DNA from: JAVWGW01 sp036655915
GTDB lineage: Bacteria > Actinomycetota > Coriobacteriia > Coriobacteriales > Eggerthellaceae
Reading direction: 5' to 3'
Assembly: GCA_036655915.1 (NCBI GenBank)
Contig: JAVVPE010000046.1
Location: forward strand, 1 to 12,234
Length of the DNA stretch: 12,234 nucleotides
The position numbers and the translations under genes are program-made. Of this stretch, positions 1 to 8,236 are shown in pieces; position 1 is the first letter of the stretch, and each line of letters opens with the position of its first letter. A model generated the notes under the pieces. The model saw only the letters and a program-made list of their open reading frames with translations, had not been told where the DNA came from and searched no databases.

Positions 1-597
1 CACAAAAAAACAAGCTACAAGCAGCTTGCGCAGCATTTCGAGGTAAGCACGAAAACAATCGAGCGCGACATCAATCGTTTGTCTGCCATGGGTATTCCTG
101 TGTACTGCCTTCAGGGCGTGGGCGGCGGCGTGCGTATCGATGAAAATTATAAATTTACTACCAGTTTTTTTACGGATGAGGATATTCATCGGATTATTTT
201 TGCCCTAAAAATTATGGACAGTTTTTCTGAAAAACCGATCAAAAATACGATTATCAATAAGTTGTGCCTGATTGCTCCTGAACTGAGCGCGCTATTTGAA
301 AGTGATGCGGAACGCTATCTTAGTGTCGATCTGGTGACGGAGAAAATTGATGCTGAAAATTGGGTGCGTGAGAAGATTGATTACTGCCTCGATAATGAAG
401 TGTGTGCTCTCATCAACGGCGCGTTGGAGGTGGCACCGATTGGCTATGTGCTCAAACCCGACGGCCTACACATATTTTGCTTTTCGGATTCCTATTGCTT
501 GATACCGTGTCGCACGATTGAGCAGGTCGAGGTGACTGCTCACGAGTTTGAGCGGAAGTTTATATCCTACGAAGAATATAAAAAACTTTCTTCGTAA
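1..597 (+). CDS. HTH/WYL-like transcriptional regulator, 5' truncated
   Basis: The reading frame is open from base 1 to a TAA at 595-597, so the gene enters from the left edge and 198 residues are visible. Residues about 6-32 form a DeoR/HTH_11-type helix-turn-helix (KQLAQHFEVSTKTIERDINR), followed by a glycine-rich wing (GVGGGVRI, near 39-46). This is the usual N-terminal layout of YafY/WYL regulators. Residues about 147-181 resemble a short WYL-type ligand-sensing core: a beta strand after PDG, then a strand carrying an Arg and an I-E-Q-V motif. The whole protein would be roughly 210 residues, shorter than the usual 300 or so of WYL regulators, so the C-terminal domain is compact or divergent. 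It lies 54 bases upstream of a MATE transporter on the same strand and may control it, which is inference. The effector is unknown. The family call is fairly safe for the HTH and less so for the WYL part. Confidence 0.8.
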   Translation, partial: HKKTSYKQLAQHFEVSTKTIERDINRLSAMGIPVYCLQGVGGGVRIDENYKFTTSFFTDEDIHRIIFALKIMDSFSEKPIKNTIINKLCLIAPELSALFESDAERYLSVDLVTEKIDAENWVREKIDYCLDNEVCALINGALEVAPIGYVLKPDGLHIFCFSDSYCLIPCRTIEQVEVTAHEFERKFISYEEYKKLSS

Positions 598-639
598 ACA
601 AGACATAAGGTGTCGTGTTTATCTGCGATTATTATTCTC

Positions 640-644
640 GGAGG
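640..644 (+). promoter_or_regulatory. Ribosome binding site of the MATE gene
   Basis: GGAGG lies seven bases before the ATG at 652. It decides the start in favour of this ATG over an in-frame GTG at 610, which has no comparable site and would add 14 residues with no family resemblance. Confidence 0.8.
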
Positions 645-651
645 TAAACAC

Positions 652-2004
652 ATGCAAAACAACATTTACGAAAACAGCTCGCTGACAAAACTCATTTTCA
701 TCTTCGGCATCCCTTCCATTTTGTCACTTATGATAGAAATGCTGACGGGCATCGTGGACACGGCCTTCGCGGGAAATTTGCCGGGGGTGGGCAGCGATGC
801 TCTGTCGGCTATGGCGCTAATTGCACCTATTTTGGGTATTTTTACAGCGCTGCAAACCTTATTTGCCCTGTCAACGGGTATTTTGATAGCAAAGTATATG
901 AACGATGCGCCCAAGCTTACCGCTCGTTACACCACCGGCATTGTCATGAGCGTTGTGATAGCACTGACGTCATCGCTTGTGTGCTCCATTGCTCTGTCAG
1001 CTATTTTGACGGCATTGGGTGCCCAGGGACAGATCTTTGATTTGGCGCAGCAGTATCTGCAAATCCAGCTTTTAAGCAATATTTTCAGCGCCCTCGGCTA
1101 TACCTTGACCTGCTGCATCCGTGCCTTCGGGTTCCCTAAAATTGAAGTGATCATTATTAGCGGGGCCGTTGCTCTCAACATTGTCTGCAACTTTACCTTC
1201 GCCTTTGTTTTCAACCTGGGTATCGCGGGGCTTGCCTGGGGCACGTTTGTGAGCGAAAGCGTATGCGCGCTATGCGCAGTGCTCTTTTTGATAAAGAAGG
1301 GGCGCTGGCTTTCGGCAACCCCTGTTCCTGTAGCCTGCTTTTTTCGCAGTGCGGGTGAGTTGTTTAAGATTGGCATTGCGCAGACCGCCATACAGATATT
1401 GGGTGGTTGCACGGGGTTTGTGATAAACGCGCGGCTGTTGGAACTTGGCTCGATGACCTATGTGGCTTCATGGAGTGTGGTGCAGCGTATTTACACCTTC
1501 ATATTGGTGCCGATTGTGGGCTTGACGCAAGGCGTGCAGACTATCATCTCCTATTTCAATGGCAACGCTGCGCCCGAAAAGATAGCAAAGGTTTCAAAAA
1601 CTACCATGCTGCTGTGTGGGGGCTACGGGATTTTTGCATTGTTGCTGGTCATGAACTTTGGTCACGACCTGGCTGCTCTTTTCGGGGGCAGCAGTGAAAT
1701 AGTGGCGCAGGCGCAAACCATCTTGCTTATTGTATTTCTTGGTTTCCCCTTCATCGGCGTTCTCTATACCGATATGACTTTGCTGCAGGTGACCGGCCAC
1801 GAGTTTTCCTCCGTGCTGCTCATTTTGTCGCGCCAGGTGTTTTTCCTTATACCCTTGGTGTACCTTGTTCCCTCCCTTGTCGCTTTAGGGGAAGGTTCCC
1901 TAACGCCGATTGTGTCGCTCTTTTTCTGCATGCCAATCGCCGATGTGCTTTCGCTTGTGTTTGCCGCTTTCGTGAAAAGGGGAAGGCAGAGCAAGGCTTC
2001 GTAG
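652..2004 (+). CDS. MATE family multidrug/cation antiporter
   Basis: This 450-residue integral membrane protein belongs to the MATE (MatE, NorM/DinF-like) transporters, which export drugs or metabolites in exchange for Na+ or H+. The length is typical. The N-terminus has the family look: a short polar leader, then a first helix ending in P-S-I-L-S, and the TM1-TM2 region with V-D-T-A-F-A-G-N-L-P near residues 34-43, matching the conserved MATE segment. About twelve hydrophobic helices occur in two similar halves, divided by a charged linker around residue 215 (IKKGRW). The start at ATG 652 is chosen for its GGAGG site. The substrate cannot be told from sequence. The regulator just upstream may control it. 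No clear terminator follows the TAG stop. Composition of this gene and of the regulator looks AT-richer than the downstream sugar operon. Confidence 0.9.
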   Translation: MQNNIYENSSLTKLIFIFGIPSILSLMIEMLTGIVDTAFAGNLPGVGSDALSAMALIAPILGIFTALQTLFALSTGILIAKYMNDAPKLTARYTTGIVMSVVIALTSSLVCSIALSAILTALGAQGQIFDLAQQYLQIQLLSNIFSALGYTLTCCIRAFGFPKIEVIIISGAVALNIVCNFTFAFVFNLGIAGLAWGTFVSESVCALCAVLFLIKKGRWLSATPVPVACFFRSAGELFKIGIAQTAIQILGGCTGFVINARLLELGSMTYVASWSVVQRIYTFILVPIVGLTQGVQTIISYFNGNAAPEKIAKVSKTTMLLCGGYGIFALLLVMNFGHDLAALFGGSSEIVAQAQTILLIVFLGFPFIGVLYTDMTLLQVTGHEFSSVLLILSRQVFFLIPLVYLVPSLVALGEGSLTPIVSLFFCMPIADVLSLVFAAFVKRGRQSKAS

Positions 2005-2026
2005 GATTTTTTCCTCTTTTTGTGCG

Positions 2027-2058
2027 CTGACGCGGCGCGTGTGTAAAAATGTGATAAT
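2027..2058 (+). promoter_or_regulatory. Candidate sigma-70-type promoter of the sugar operon
   Basis: The 98-base gap between the MATE stop and rmlA contains TGTGATAAT (2050-2058), an extended -10 element with five of six matches to TATAAT. A weak -35 candidate, CTGACG (2027-2032), sits 20 bases upstream of the hexamer. That is longer than ideal, so the extended -10 would have to carry the activity. The position, 45 bases before the rmlA start, suits a leader with a ribosome site. No operator or riboswitch is evident. Confidence 0.35.
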
Positions 2059-2090
2059 TTATTGAGAGCTTACGGGTTACTTACTGGCTT

Positions 2091-2098
2091 GAGGGGAG
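2091..2098 (+). promoter_or_regulatory. Ribosome binding site of rmlA
   Basis: GAGGGGAG precedes the ATG at 2103 by four to eight bases, depending on the pairing register. The in-frame TTG at 2100 is too close to serve as the start. Confidence 0.65.
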
Positions 2099-2102
2099 CT
2101 TG

Positions 2103-3017
2103 ATGAAGGGTATTATTTTGGCGGGCGGATCAGGAACGCGGCTAAGCCCGTTAACAGCGGTTACTTCAAAACAGCTTCTTCCTGTGTACGATAAGCCGAT
2201 GATTTATTATCCCCTTTCCGTTTTGATGATGGCGGGCATTCGCGACATCATGCTTATTTCGACACCCACCGATCTTCCCAATTTCAAAAAGTTGCTTAAG
2301 GATGGTTCCGCGTTTGGCGTGCGGCTTTCGTATTGTGTGCAGCCCGCACCCGATGGCTTGGCTCAAGCATTTCTTTTGGCGGAAGATTTCATAGCGGGGG
2401 ATAGCTGCGCGCTTGTTTTGGGCGATAACATTTTCTACGGCAATGGTCTGGGTGCCTACCTGGCGCAAGCGGCTGGGTGCACGCACGGTGCCACGGTGTT
2501 TGGCTTTCACGTGGATACTCCCGAGCAGTTTGGCATTTTGGAATTTGACGAAACCGGGCGCGTTGTTTCCATTGAGGAAAAACCGTCGCAGCCGAAATCA
2601 AACTATTGCGTGACGGGACTGTATTTCTACGACCACCGCGTGTGTGATTTTGCCAAGCAAATACGCCCATCTGATCGGGGAGAACTTGAAATCACCGATC
2701 TTAACCGCCTCTATCTTGAAGAAGGCAGCCTCAATGTTATCACGCTGGGGCGCGGGTTTGTGTGGTTTGATACCGGCACAGTTGAAGCTTTGGCCGATGC
2801 CAGCGAATTTGTGCGCATCGTCGAATGCCGGCAGGGGCAAAAGGTGGCGGCTCTTGAAGAAATCGCCTACACACAAGGCTGGATTGATGATGCAACCATG
2901 CTTGCGTCGGCAGAGCGCTGCAAGAAATCACCCTACGGAAAACACCTTGCATCCGTCGTGCGCAATTGCGCTATCGAAAACGCTGTGCGCGTTGAGGAAA
3001 GGAATTTTTCCGCGTGA
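2103..3017 (+). CDS. rfbA: Glucose-1-phosphate thymidylyltransferase (RmlA)
   Basis: This 304-residue enzyme joins glucose-1-phosphate and dTTP to give dTDP-glucose and pyrophosphate, the first step of dTDP-deoxysugar synthesis in the cytoplasm. The nucleotidyltransferase signature GGSGTRLSPLT is at residues 8-18, with K23 shortly after. The metal-binding aspartates are D108 (in LVLGDNIFYG) and D223 (in WFDTGT). The sugar-binding motif EEKPSQPKSNY is at 158-168, and TGLYFYD follows at 171-177. Length is close to the usual 290 or so, with a C-terminal extension of only a few residues. The TGA stop overlaps the GTG start of rmlB by four bases, so the two are translationally coupled. It is the first gene of the operon and probably follows the promoter candidate at 2027-2058. 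Identification is very firm at the family level. Confidence 0.97.
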   Translation: MKGIILAGGSGTRLSPLTAVTSKQLLPVYDKPMIYYPLSVLMMAGIRDIMLISTPTDLPNFKKLLKDGSAFGVRLSYCVQPAPDGLAQAFLLAEDFIAGDSCALVLGDNIFYGNGLGAYLAQAAGCTHGATVFGFHVDTPEQFGILEFDETGRVVSIEEKPSQPKSNYCVTGLYFYDHRVCDFAKQIRPSDRGELEITDLNRLYLEEGSLNVITLGRGFVWFDTGTVEALADASEFVRIVECRQGQKVAALEEIAYTQGWIDDATMLASAERCKKSPYGKHLASVVRNCAIENAVRVEERNFSA

Positions 3018-4111
3018 AAACCTATCTGGTTACCGGTGGCGCCGGGTTTATTGGGTCAAACTTCGTCACGTTTCTCTTGAATCGCGCAAGCGACGTGCGT
3101 ATTATCAATGTCGACAAGTTAAGCTATGCGGGAAATCTTGATAACCTGGCGGGCGTTATGGCCGACAAGCGGCATATCTTTTGCTGCGAAGATATTTGCG
3201 ACGCGCCGGCCATGCATGCGCTTTTTGCGCGCTATCAGCCCGATTATGTTGTCAACTTTGCCGCAGAATCCCATGTGGATCGTTCCATTGAAACCCCCGA
3301 GGTGTTTGAGCACACCAATGTGGGGGGCACGCTAACCCTGCTTGAGGCCGCGCTGCATACCTGGCGCGAAGCAGTGGGCGGTTTTGCGGGGCGCAAATTC
3401 GTGCAAATTTCCACTGATGAAGTATATGGGTCTTTGGGATCGCTTGGGTTTTTCACCGAAGAGAGCCCTTTGGCACCGCGCAGCCCTTATTCCGCCTCAA
3501 AGGCTTCGGCCGATTGTTTCGTGGCGGCCTATGCATCCACCTATGGGCTGCCCATAAACATCACGCGCTGCTCTAACAACTACGGCCCGTATCAGTTCCC
3601 TGAAAAATTGATTCCCCTTGTTATCACCAACGCTTTGCAGGGTGCACCCGTGCCCGTGTATGGTGATGGCTTAAACGTGCGCGATTGGCTGTATGTGGAA
3701 GATCACTGCCGTGCCATACTGCGGGTGATAGAAGACGGTGTTGCGGGCGAAGTGTATAACATTGGCGGCAGCAACGAATGTTCCAACCGCGCCTTGGTGC
3801 AGCGTATCGTGGCCTATCTTTCCTGCCATGTGGACCCCGCAATAAACGAAGGCCTGATTACCTATGTAAAAGACCGGCTGGGTCACGATCGCCGCTATGC
3901 GATCGATGCAAAAAAGATACAGAGCACCTTGGGCTGGCAGCCAGAAACTTGCTTTGATCAGGGAATCCAGCGCACCATCGAGTGGTATCTTACCCATGAA
4001 ACATGGCGGGAGCGCATTGCTTCTGGTGCGTATCGTGTGGACAGCGCGGCCACGGTGGACACTGCGGGGGCTTCGGGCGTGGTAGGCACCAAGGATTGCC
4101 CATGGTGCTGA
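3014..4111 (+). CDS. rfbB: dTDP-glucose 4,6-dehydratase (RmlB)
   Basis: This 365-residue extended SDR enzyme converts dTDP-glucose to dTDP-4-keto-6-deoxyglucose using bound NAD+. The Rossmann motif GGAGFIGSNF is at residues 8-17. The catalytic set is visible as T134-D135-E136 in STDEVYG and the YSASK pair Y159 and K163. Other hallmarks are NFAAESHVDRSI (81-92), RCSNNYGPYQFPEKLIPL (185-202) and LGHDRRYAID (289-298). The start is GTG at 3014, with AAGGA about ten bases upstream inside rmlA. The last 25 residues, after position 340, are a small-residue-rich tail (Ala, Gly, Val, Thr) that I do not recognise from the family. They lie where the gene runs into the next one, overlapping its start by ten bases. 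No rmlC or rmlD is seen in the window, so the keto sugar probably goes to the aminotransferase at 10450. Confidence 0.97.
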   Translation: MKTYLVTGGAGFIGSNFVTFLLNRASDVRIINVDKLSYAGNLDNLAGVMADKRHIFCCEDICDAPAMHALFARYQPDYVVNFAAESHVDRSIETPEVFEHTNVGGTLTLLEAALHTWREAVGGFAGRKFVQISTDEVYGSLGSLGFFTEESPLAPRSPYSASKASADCFVAAYASTYGLPINITRCSNNYGPYQFPEKLIPLVITNALQGAPVPVYGDGLNVRDWLYVEDHCRAILRVIEDGVAGEVYNIGGSNECSNRALVQRIVAYLSCHVDPAINEGLITYVKDRLGHDRRYAIDAKKIQSTLGWQPETCFDQGIQRTIEWYLTHETWRERIASGAYRVDSAATVDTAGASGVVGTKDCPWC

Positions 4112-6957
4112 ACAAGCTTGTTTCTCGGGCGAAATCTTGGGAGGAAAACCTGCGTCAGTGGGAGGGCGCCCAACCAAAACGCGAGCGCAAAGCGTATTGG
4201 CTGGTGTACACCGCGTGCTTTACTGCTGTGTGTTTTATCGCTTTGCTTACCTATCCCACCAGTGGAAACTCATTGGCCTGGGGTGTTGATGGCATGGATC
4301 AGTACTACCCGTTTTTCATCTATACCGGCCAGTGGGTGCGCGACCTTGTCGGGGGTCTTTTTTCGGGGCAGGGGCTGGTGTTTCCCCTGTGGGATATGAG
4401 CTTGGGCTATGGTTCAGATATTCCTTCCGTGCTAGACGTTATCTATAATCCCTTCTATCTTGTTTCGGCCTTGTGCCCCGAGCAGTATTCTGAATACTTC
4501 TTCCAGTTTCTTGTTGTGTTCAGGATGTATCTGGCGGGCGTGGCTTTTTCGTTGCTTGCCCTCTATCGTGGTAACGGCCGCTTTGCCACGCTGTGTGGCG
4601 CGCTTGTCTATGCGCTGTGCGGTACGGCGTTAACGGCGCTTATCTGGCCCGATGGCATAAACCCCATGATTTTGTTTCCCCTGTTGCTTGTAGGGGTGGA
4701 AAAGATATTCCAACACAAAAAACCTTACCTGTTCATGGCTTCTCTGGTGCTTTTTTTTGTGATGTCGTTTTACTTTGCCTACATGGCGTGCTTGCTGTTG
4801 CTGCTCTATTGCGGCTTCCGCGTTTTCGTTATCGAACGCCGCCGGGGCAACCGCGTTACGCCCAAGCTGTTTTTAACCTGGGCGGCTAAGTTTGCTGGCT
4901 ATCTAATCGTCAGCCTTTTGGTGGCGTGCGTGGTGTTGGTGCCCTCGCTTTTGGCGTTGACCAGCTTAGATAGGGTGGCCAGCGGCGATGTGGGCGTGCC
5001 GGCCTTCTACACCTTGGATTATTATCAAAAAGCACTCGCCGGTTTTTTGGGATTTGCTTCGGTGGGCAGCGATTGCTTTATCGGTTTTGGCGGTTTTTCC
5101 CTGTTGGCGTGCTTTCTTTTGTTCATCAAAAAAGGCAACAGGAACTTAAAAGTCATCTTTATTGGCTTGACGGTGATTTTACTGGTGCCGTTTTTAGGAA
5201 GCGTTTTTAACGGCTTTAACTATGCCACTAACCGCTGGGTGTGGGCCTATGCCCTGTGCGTTGCTTATATTGTGGTGAAAATGGTGCCGCTTTTTGCGCA
5301 CTTGGAAAAAAAGGATTTTCGGGTGCTGTGCGCGTGCGCGATTGTCTATGCCCTTGCCCTGTTTGTTCTTGCGGGCGCTCGCTCGGAAGCCAATATGGCG
5401 GCGCTGGCGCTTCTCTTTGTGTTGCTGGTTTTTTTGGGCTGGCGGGGGCTGGGCCGCCGCACCTGGCGCTACGGATTGGTTGCGTGTATTTCCTTAGGCC
5501 TGATAGGCAACGCGTTTTATTTCACTTCTCCCGACGAATATGGTTGGGCGCGCCTTTCACCTGCGATAGGGTCGATGTATGCGAAGGTGGCAGAGGTCAC
5601 TCCCAACCGCTTAATAGCGGATATTGATGACGAATCGGTGTGGCGCTATGATGCCGACCCCGACGTTCCGGTGGGTGCGCGGCCACGCAACAGTAGTGCG
5701 GTGCTTGATATCAACGGTTTCGATTTCTATAACAGCGTGTACGAAAACGATATTGATCGCTTCCATACCGAAATGGGTCTCACCAATACGCAGATGAATT
5801 TTTCTTACACCAACTTAGGGGGCCGCCCTACCTTAGATGTGCTGGGTGGGGTTAAATACTACCTTATCAGCGATAATGCCACCCATAAGGCACCCTATAA
5901 CTATTCCGATCGCACCAACATCGTCGCGAAGGAAACCCTGAACTACGTGCCGTATGCGGTGTATGAAGCAAGCCGCACGCTGCCGCCTTTGGGCTTCACC
6001 TATGCCAATACTATTGCGCGGGATACCTACGATGCCTTGAGCCCGCTGCAAAAGCAGGAAAGCCTTTTACAGGGCGTGGTTTTGGAAGATTCTTCGCTGC
6101 CGCAGGCACCGCTTAGCATCACCAGCCAAAGCGTTCCCTATACGGTGGGCAAAACCGATGGCCTGACGTTTGAAGATGGCAAAGTCATTGCAAAGCGCGC
6201 CAATGCCAGCTTAACGCTGCACATGGAAGGCAGGCCTAACACCGAAACCTACCTGTATTGCAAGGCCTTAAACTATGCCGCGCTGTCGCCTTCAGCCGCT
6301 GTTCCTGCAGAAAAGTGGGAAAAATATCCCTGGTACAAAAAAATGTCGCTGTATAAAAAAGATTCCCAGTGGGTGGCGCCGGCCGAATACACAATCCTTT
6401 TGCAGGCCGACCACGGTGCCGGGTATCGCAACATCAGCAATTTCACCACCACCTCGCATTTGTATGGGGGCAAAACCACCTGGCTTTCCAACTTGGGGTA
6501 TTCAGAAAAAGCTCAAAGCAGTATCACGCTGTCGTTTTCTCAGGCAGGCGAATACGATTTTGAAGGCCTGGAAATTTTGTGCCAGCCCATGGATAACTTC
6601 AATGACCAGGTGGATGCCCTGGGTCAAACCGTCATGCAAAATACCGAAGTGGGAACCAATTGCATCACGGGGTCGATCGATTTGCAGCAGCGCCGCGCGC
6701 TTTACTTCAGTATCCCCTACTCTGAGGGCTGGACGGCTTTTGTCGATGGTAACCAGGTGCCCATAAAGAAGGCAAACACGGCGTTTATGGCGCTTGAACT
6801 TGATGCGGGCCACCACGATATAAGGCTGGTCTACTGCACGCCGGGTCTTGTCGTAGGTGGGGCGCTTTCCTGCATGGGGCTGGGGCTTTGCGGGGTAATT
6901 GTCGCGTGGAATTTCGCACAAGATCGAAGGAAAAGGCGGGTGCTCCAGGATGGATAG
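4102..6957 (+). CDS. YfhO-like GT-C membrane glycosyltransferase
   Basis: A 951-residue membrane protein of the YfhO family. These are GT-C-fold enzymes that, in Listeria and Bacillus, use undecaprenyl-phosphate sugars to decorate lipoteichoic acid outside the membrane. The sequence shows about a dozen hydrophobic helices between residues 32 and 474. The first outer loop carries GVDGMDQYYPF (61-71); D63 and D66 are candidate catalytic acids in the place where GT-C enzymes keep them. A large polar region of about 440 residues (475-914), presumably extracytoplasmic, ends with the YfhO hallmark Y-S-E-G-W-T-A-F-V-D-G near 875 and an F-M-A-L-E-L-D-A-G-H-H-D-I stretch. A final helix (915-936) and basic tail follow. 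ATG 4102 is chosen for AAGGA at 4091-4095 and because upstream sequence is shared with rmlB. The acceptor is unknown. It is probably the last step of the system encoded by this operon. Confidence 0.88.
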   Translation: MVLNKLVSRAKSWEENLRQWEGAQPKRERKAYWLVYTACFTAVCFIALLTYPTSGNSLAWGVDGMDQYYPFFIYTGQWVRDLVGGLFSGQGLVFPLWDMSLGYGSDIPSVLDVIYNPFYLVSALCPEQYSEYFFQFLVVFRMYLAGVAFSLLALYRGNGRFATLCGALVYALCGTALTALIWPDGINPMILFPLLLVGVEKIFQHKKPYLFMASLVLFFVMSFYFAYMACLLLLLYCGFRVFVIERRRGNRVTPKLFLTWAAKFAGYLIVSLLVACVVLVPSLLALTSLDRVASGDVGVPAFYTLDYYQKALAGFLGFASVGSDCFIGFGGFSLLACFLLFIKKGNRNLKVIFIGLTVILLVPFLGSVFNGFNYATNRWVWAYALCVAYIVVKMVPLFAHLEKKDFRVLCACAIVYALALFVLAGARSEANMAALALLFVLLVFLGWRGLGRRTWRYGLVACISLGLIGNAFYFTSPDEYGWARLSPAIGSMYAKVAEVTPNRLIADIDDESVWRYDADPDVPVGARPRNSSAVLDINGFDFYNSVYENDIDRFHTEMGLTNTQMNFSYTNLGGRPTLDVLGGVKYYLISDNATHKAPYNYSDRTNIVAKETLNYVPYAVYEASRTLPPLGFTYANTIARDTYDALSPLQKQESLLQGVVLEDSSLPQAPLSITSQSVPYTVGKTDGLTFEDGKVIAKRANASLTLHMEGRPNTETYLYCKALNYAALSPSAAVPAEKWEKYPWYKKMSLYKKDSQWVAPAEYTILLQADHGAGYRNISNFTTTSHLYGGKTTWLSNLGYSEKAQSSITLSFSQAGEYDFEGLEILCQPMDNFNDQVDALGQTVMQNTEVGTNCITGSIDLQQRRALYFSIPYSEGWTAFVDGNQVPIKKANTAFMALELDAGHHDIRLVYCTPGLVVGGALSCMGLGLCGVIVAWNFAQDRRKRRVLQDG

Positions 6958-8236
6958 TGCGCAAGAAAACCGCCTTCTTGTTTTGGGTTCGATGGATGAA
7001 TTTGTGCCGCTGGTGCAGCGCGCAGGTGAGCGCGGTATACACACACTTGTGTGCGATGGATACGCCACCGGACCCGCGCGGGTCTATGCCGATGAAGCCT
7101 GCACGATTGATGTGCGCAACACCGCTGAGCTTGTTGCGCTGTGCCGCGCGCGTGGCATCAACGCAGCCATCGCGTCGTTTTCCGACATCTTGTTTGAAGC
7201 GCTGTGCACGCTCACGCATGCGGCGGGGCTGGAAAGCTATTGTTCGCTTGAAGCTATGGCCTGCTTGCGCAAAAAAGACCTGATGAAGGCCATGCTACAC
7301 GACCTCGGCGTGGCCACTCCGAAAAGCTGCATCCTTTCTGAGGGATTTTCTGATGATGATGTGGCCGCCATGGTGTTTCCCTGTGTTATGAAGCCGCTCA
7401 ATGGGTATGGGTCGCACGGAGTGTTTGTGGTGCACGATGTGGCGGCGTTGCGTGCGCGCTTTGCCCAAACGCTTGCGGCATCGCCCGGTGCGGCCACAGC
7501 GTTGGTGCTAGAAGAATACGATAGTGGCTATGAGTTCAATATGATTACCTGGGTAATCGATGGCGTGGTGCATCCGATAAGCATTGCCGACCGCGAAAAA
7601 AGCCCTGCGCCTGCCGGCGGGGTTCCCCCGGTAAGTAGGATTGTGTATCCCAGTCGCTTTACGGCGGATGTGTGCGCGCAAGCCACCGCCATCGCGCAAA
7701 AAATTGCCGATCGCCTGGGCTTGGTGGATGCACCTTTGTGCCTGCAATTTTTCTGGCAACCGGGCAGTGAAATACGCGTGTGTGAAGCGGTGGGGCGTCT
7801 GTTTGGGTATGAACACGAACTGGTTACCTACGGCAGTGGCCTGGTGTTAGAAGATTTGCTGCTGGATATGATTTACGATAAGCCTGCCCTGCATCGGCGG
7901 GTGCGCGCCCACGATCTGGACCATTTTACTCAGCCTTGTTGCGGCCTCTATTTCCATGGGCGCGAAGGGCTTATTGCCAACACGCATGCCGCCCGCGCCG
8001 CTTTTGCGCACCCCGCCGTGGTCGAAAGCCTTTTTTATTGTGATGAGGGCGATACGATCGTCTCTGGGGTGGGGCAAAAACCCTATGTTGCGCGCGCGTA
8101 TGTGCAGGCGGCAACGCGGGATGCCCTCGATAAGGCATCCGATCAGATTTTCAGGGAATGCCGCGTATGTGACGCGCAAGGCAGAAACCTTTTGTATAAA
8201 AACCAGCTGCCAGCCCCGGGGTCTGGGCAGTCATGA
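6950..8236 (+). CDS. ATP-grasp ligase (carboxylate-amine type)
   Basis: A 428-residue soluble protein with the ATP-grasp layout. An N-terminal Rossmann-like part (residues 8-95) includes LLVLGSMDEFV and a stretch predicting a nucleotide-like fold. A linker follows, with KKDLMKAMLHDLGVATPK (108-125) typical of CPSase-like ATP-grasp proteins. The ATP site shows V-M-K-P-L (K148) and the glycine loop NGYGSHGV (151-158), with VLEEY (186-190) as the adenine-contacting hinge. A metal-site strand EIRVCEAVGRLFG runs at 274-286. Such enzymes join a carboxylate to an amine or thiol through an acyl phosphate. ATG 6950 overlaps the YfhO stop by eight bases. An upstream in-frame TTG (6899) would add 17 residues and looks unlikely. 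The C-terminal 100 residues resemble no domain I recognise. The stop overlaps the next gene by four bases (ATGA). Possible role: aminoacylation of the amino sugar (inference). The substrate is unknown. Confidence 0.82.
   Translation: MDSAQENRLLVLGSMDEFVPLVQRAGERGIHTLVCDGYATGPARVYADEACTIDVRNTAELVALCRARGINAAIASFSDILFEALCTLTHAAGLESYCSLEAMACLRKKDLMKAMLHDLGVATPKSCILSEGFSDDDVAAMVFPCVMKPLNGYGSHGVFVVHDVAALRARFAQTLAASPGAATALVLEEYDSGYEFNMITWVIDGVVHPISIADREKSPAPAGGVPPVSRIVYPSRFTADVCAQATAIAQKIADRLGLVDAPLCLQFFWQPGSEIRVCEAVGRLFGYEHELVTYGSGLVLEDLLLDMIYDKPALHRRVRAHDLDHFTQPCCGLYFHGREGLIANTHAARAAFAHPAVVESLFYCDEGDTIVSGVGQKPYVARAYVQAATRDALDKASDQIFRECRVCDAQGRNLLYKNQLPAPGSGQS

Noticed and set aside
610..651. GTG start giving a longer MATE protein
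   Set aside because: The GGAGG site at 640-644 is placed for ATG 652, and the extra residues do not fit MATE N-termini.
2024..2038. GCGC...GCGC inverted repeat after the MATE gene, as a terminator
   Set aside because: The stem has only four pairs and no T-run follows on the + strand, so it is not a convincing intrinsic terminator.
2103..4111. Rhamnose biosynthesis cluster
   Set aside because: Only rmlA and rmlB are present. The downstream transaminase points to an amino sugar instead.
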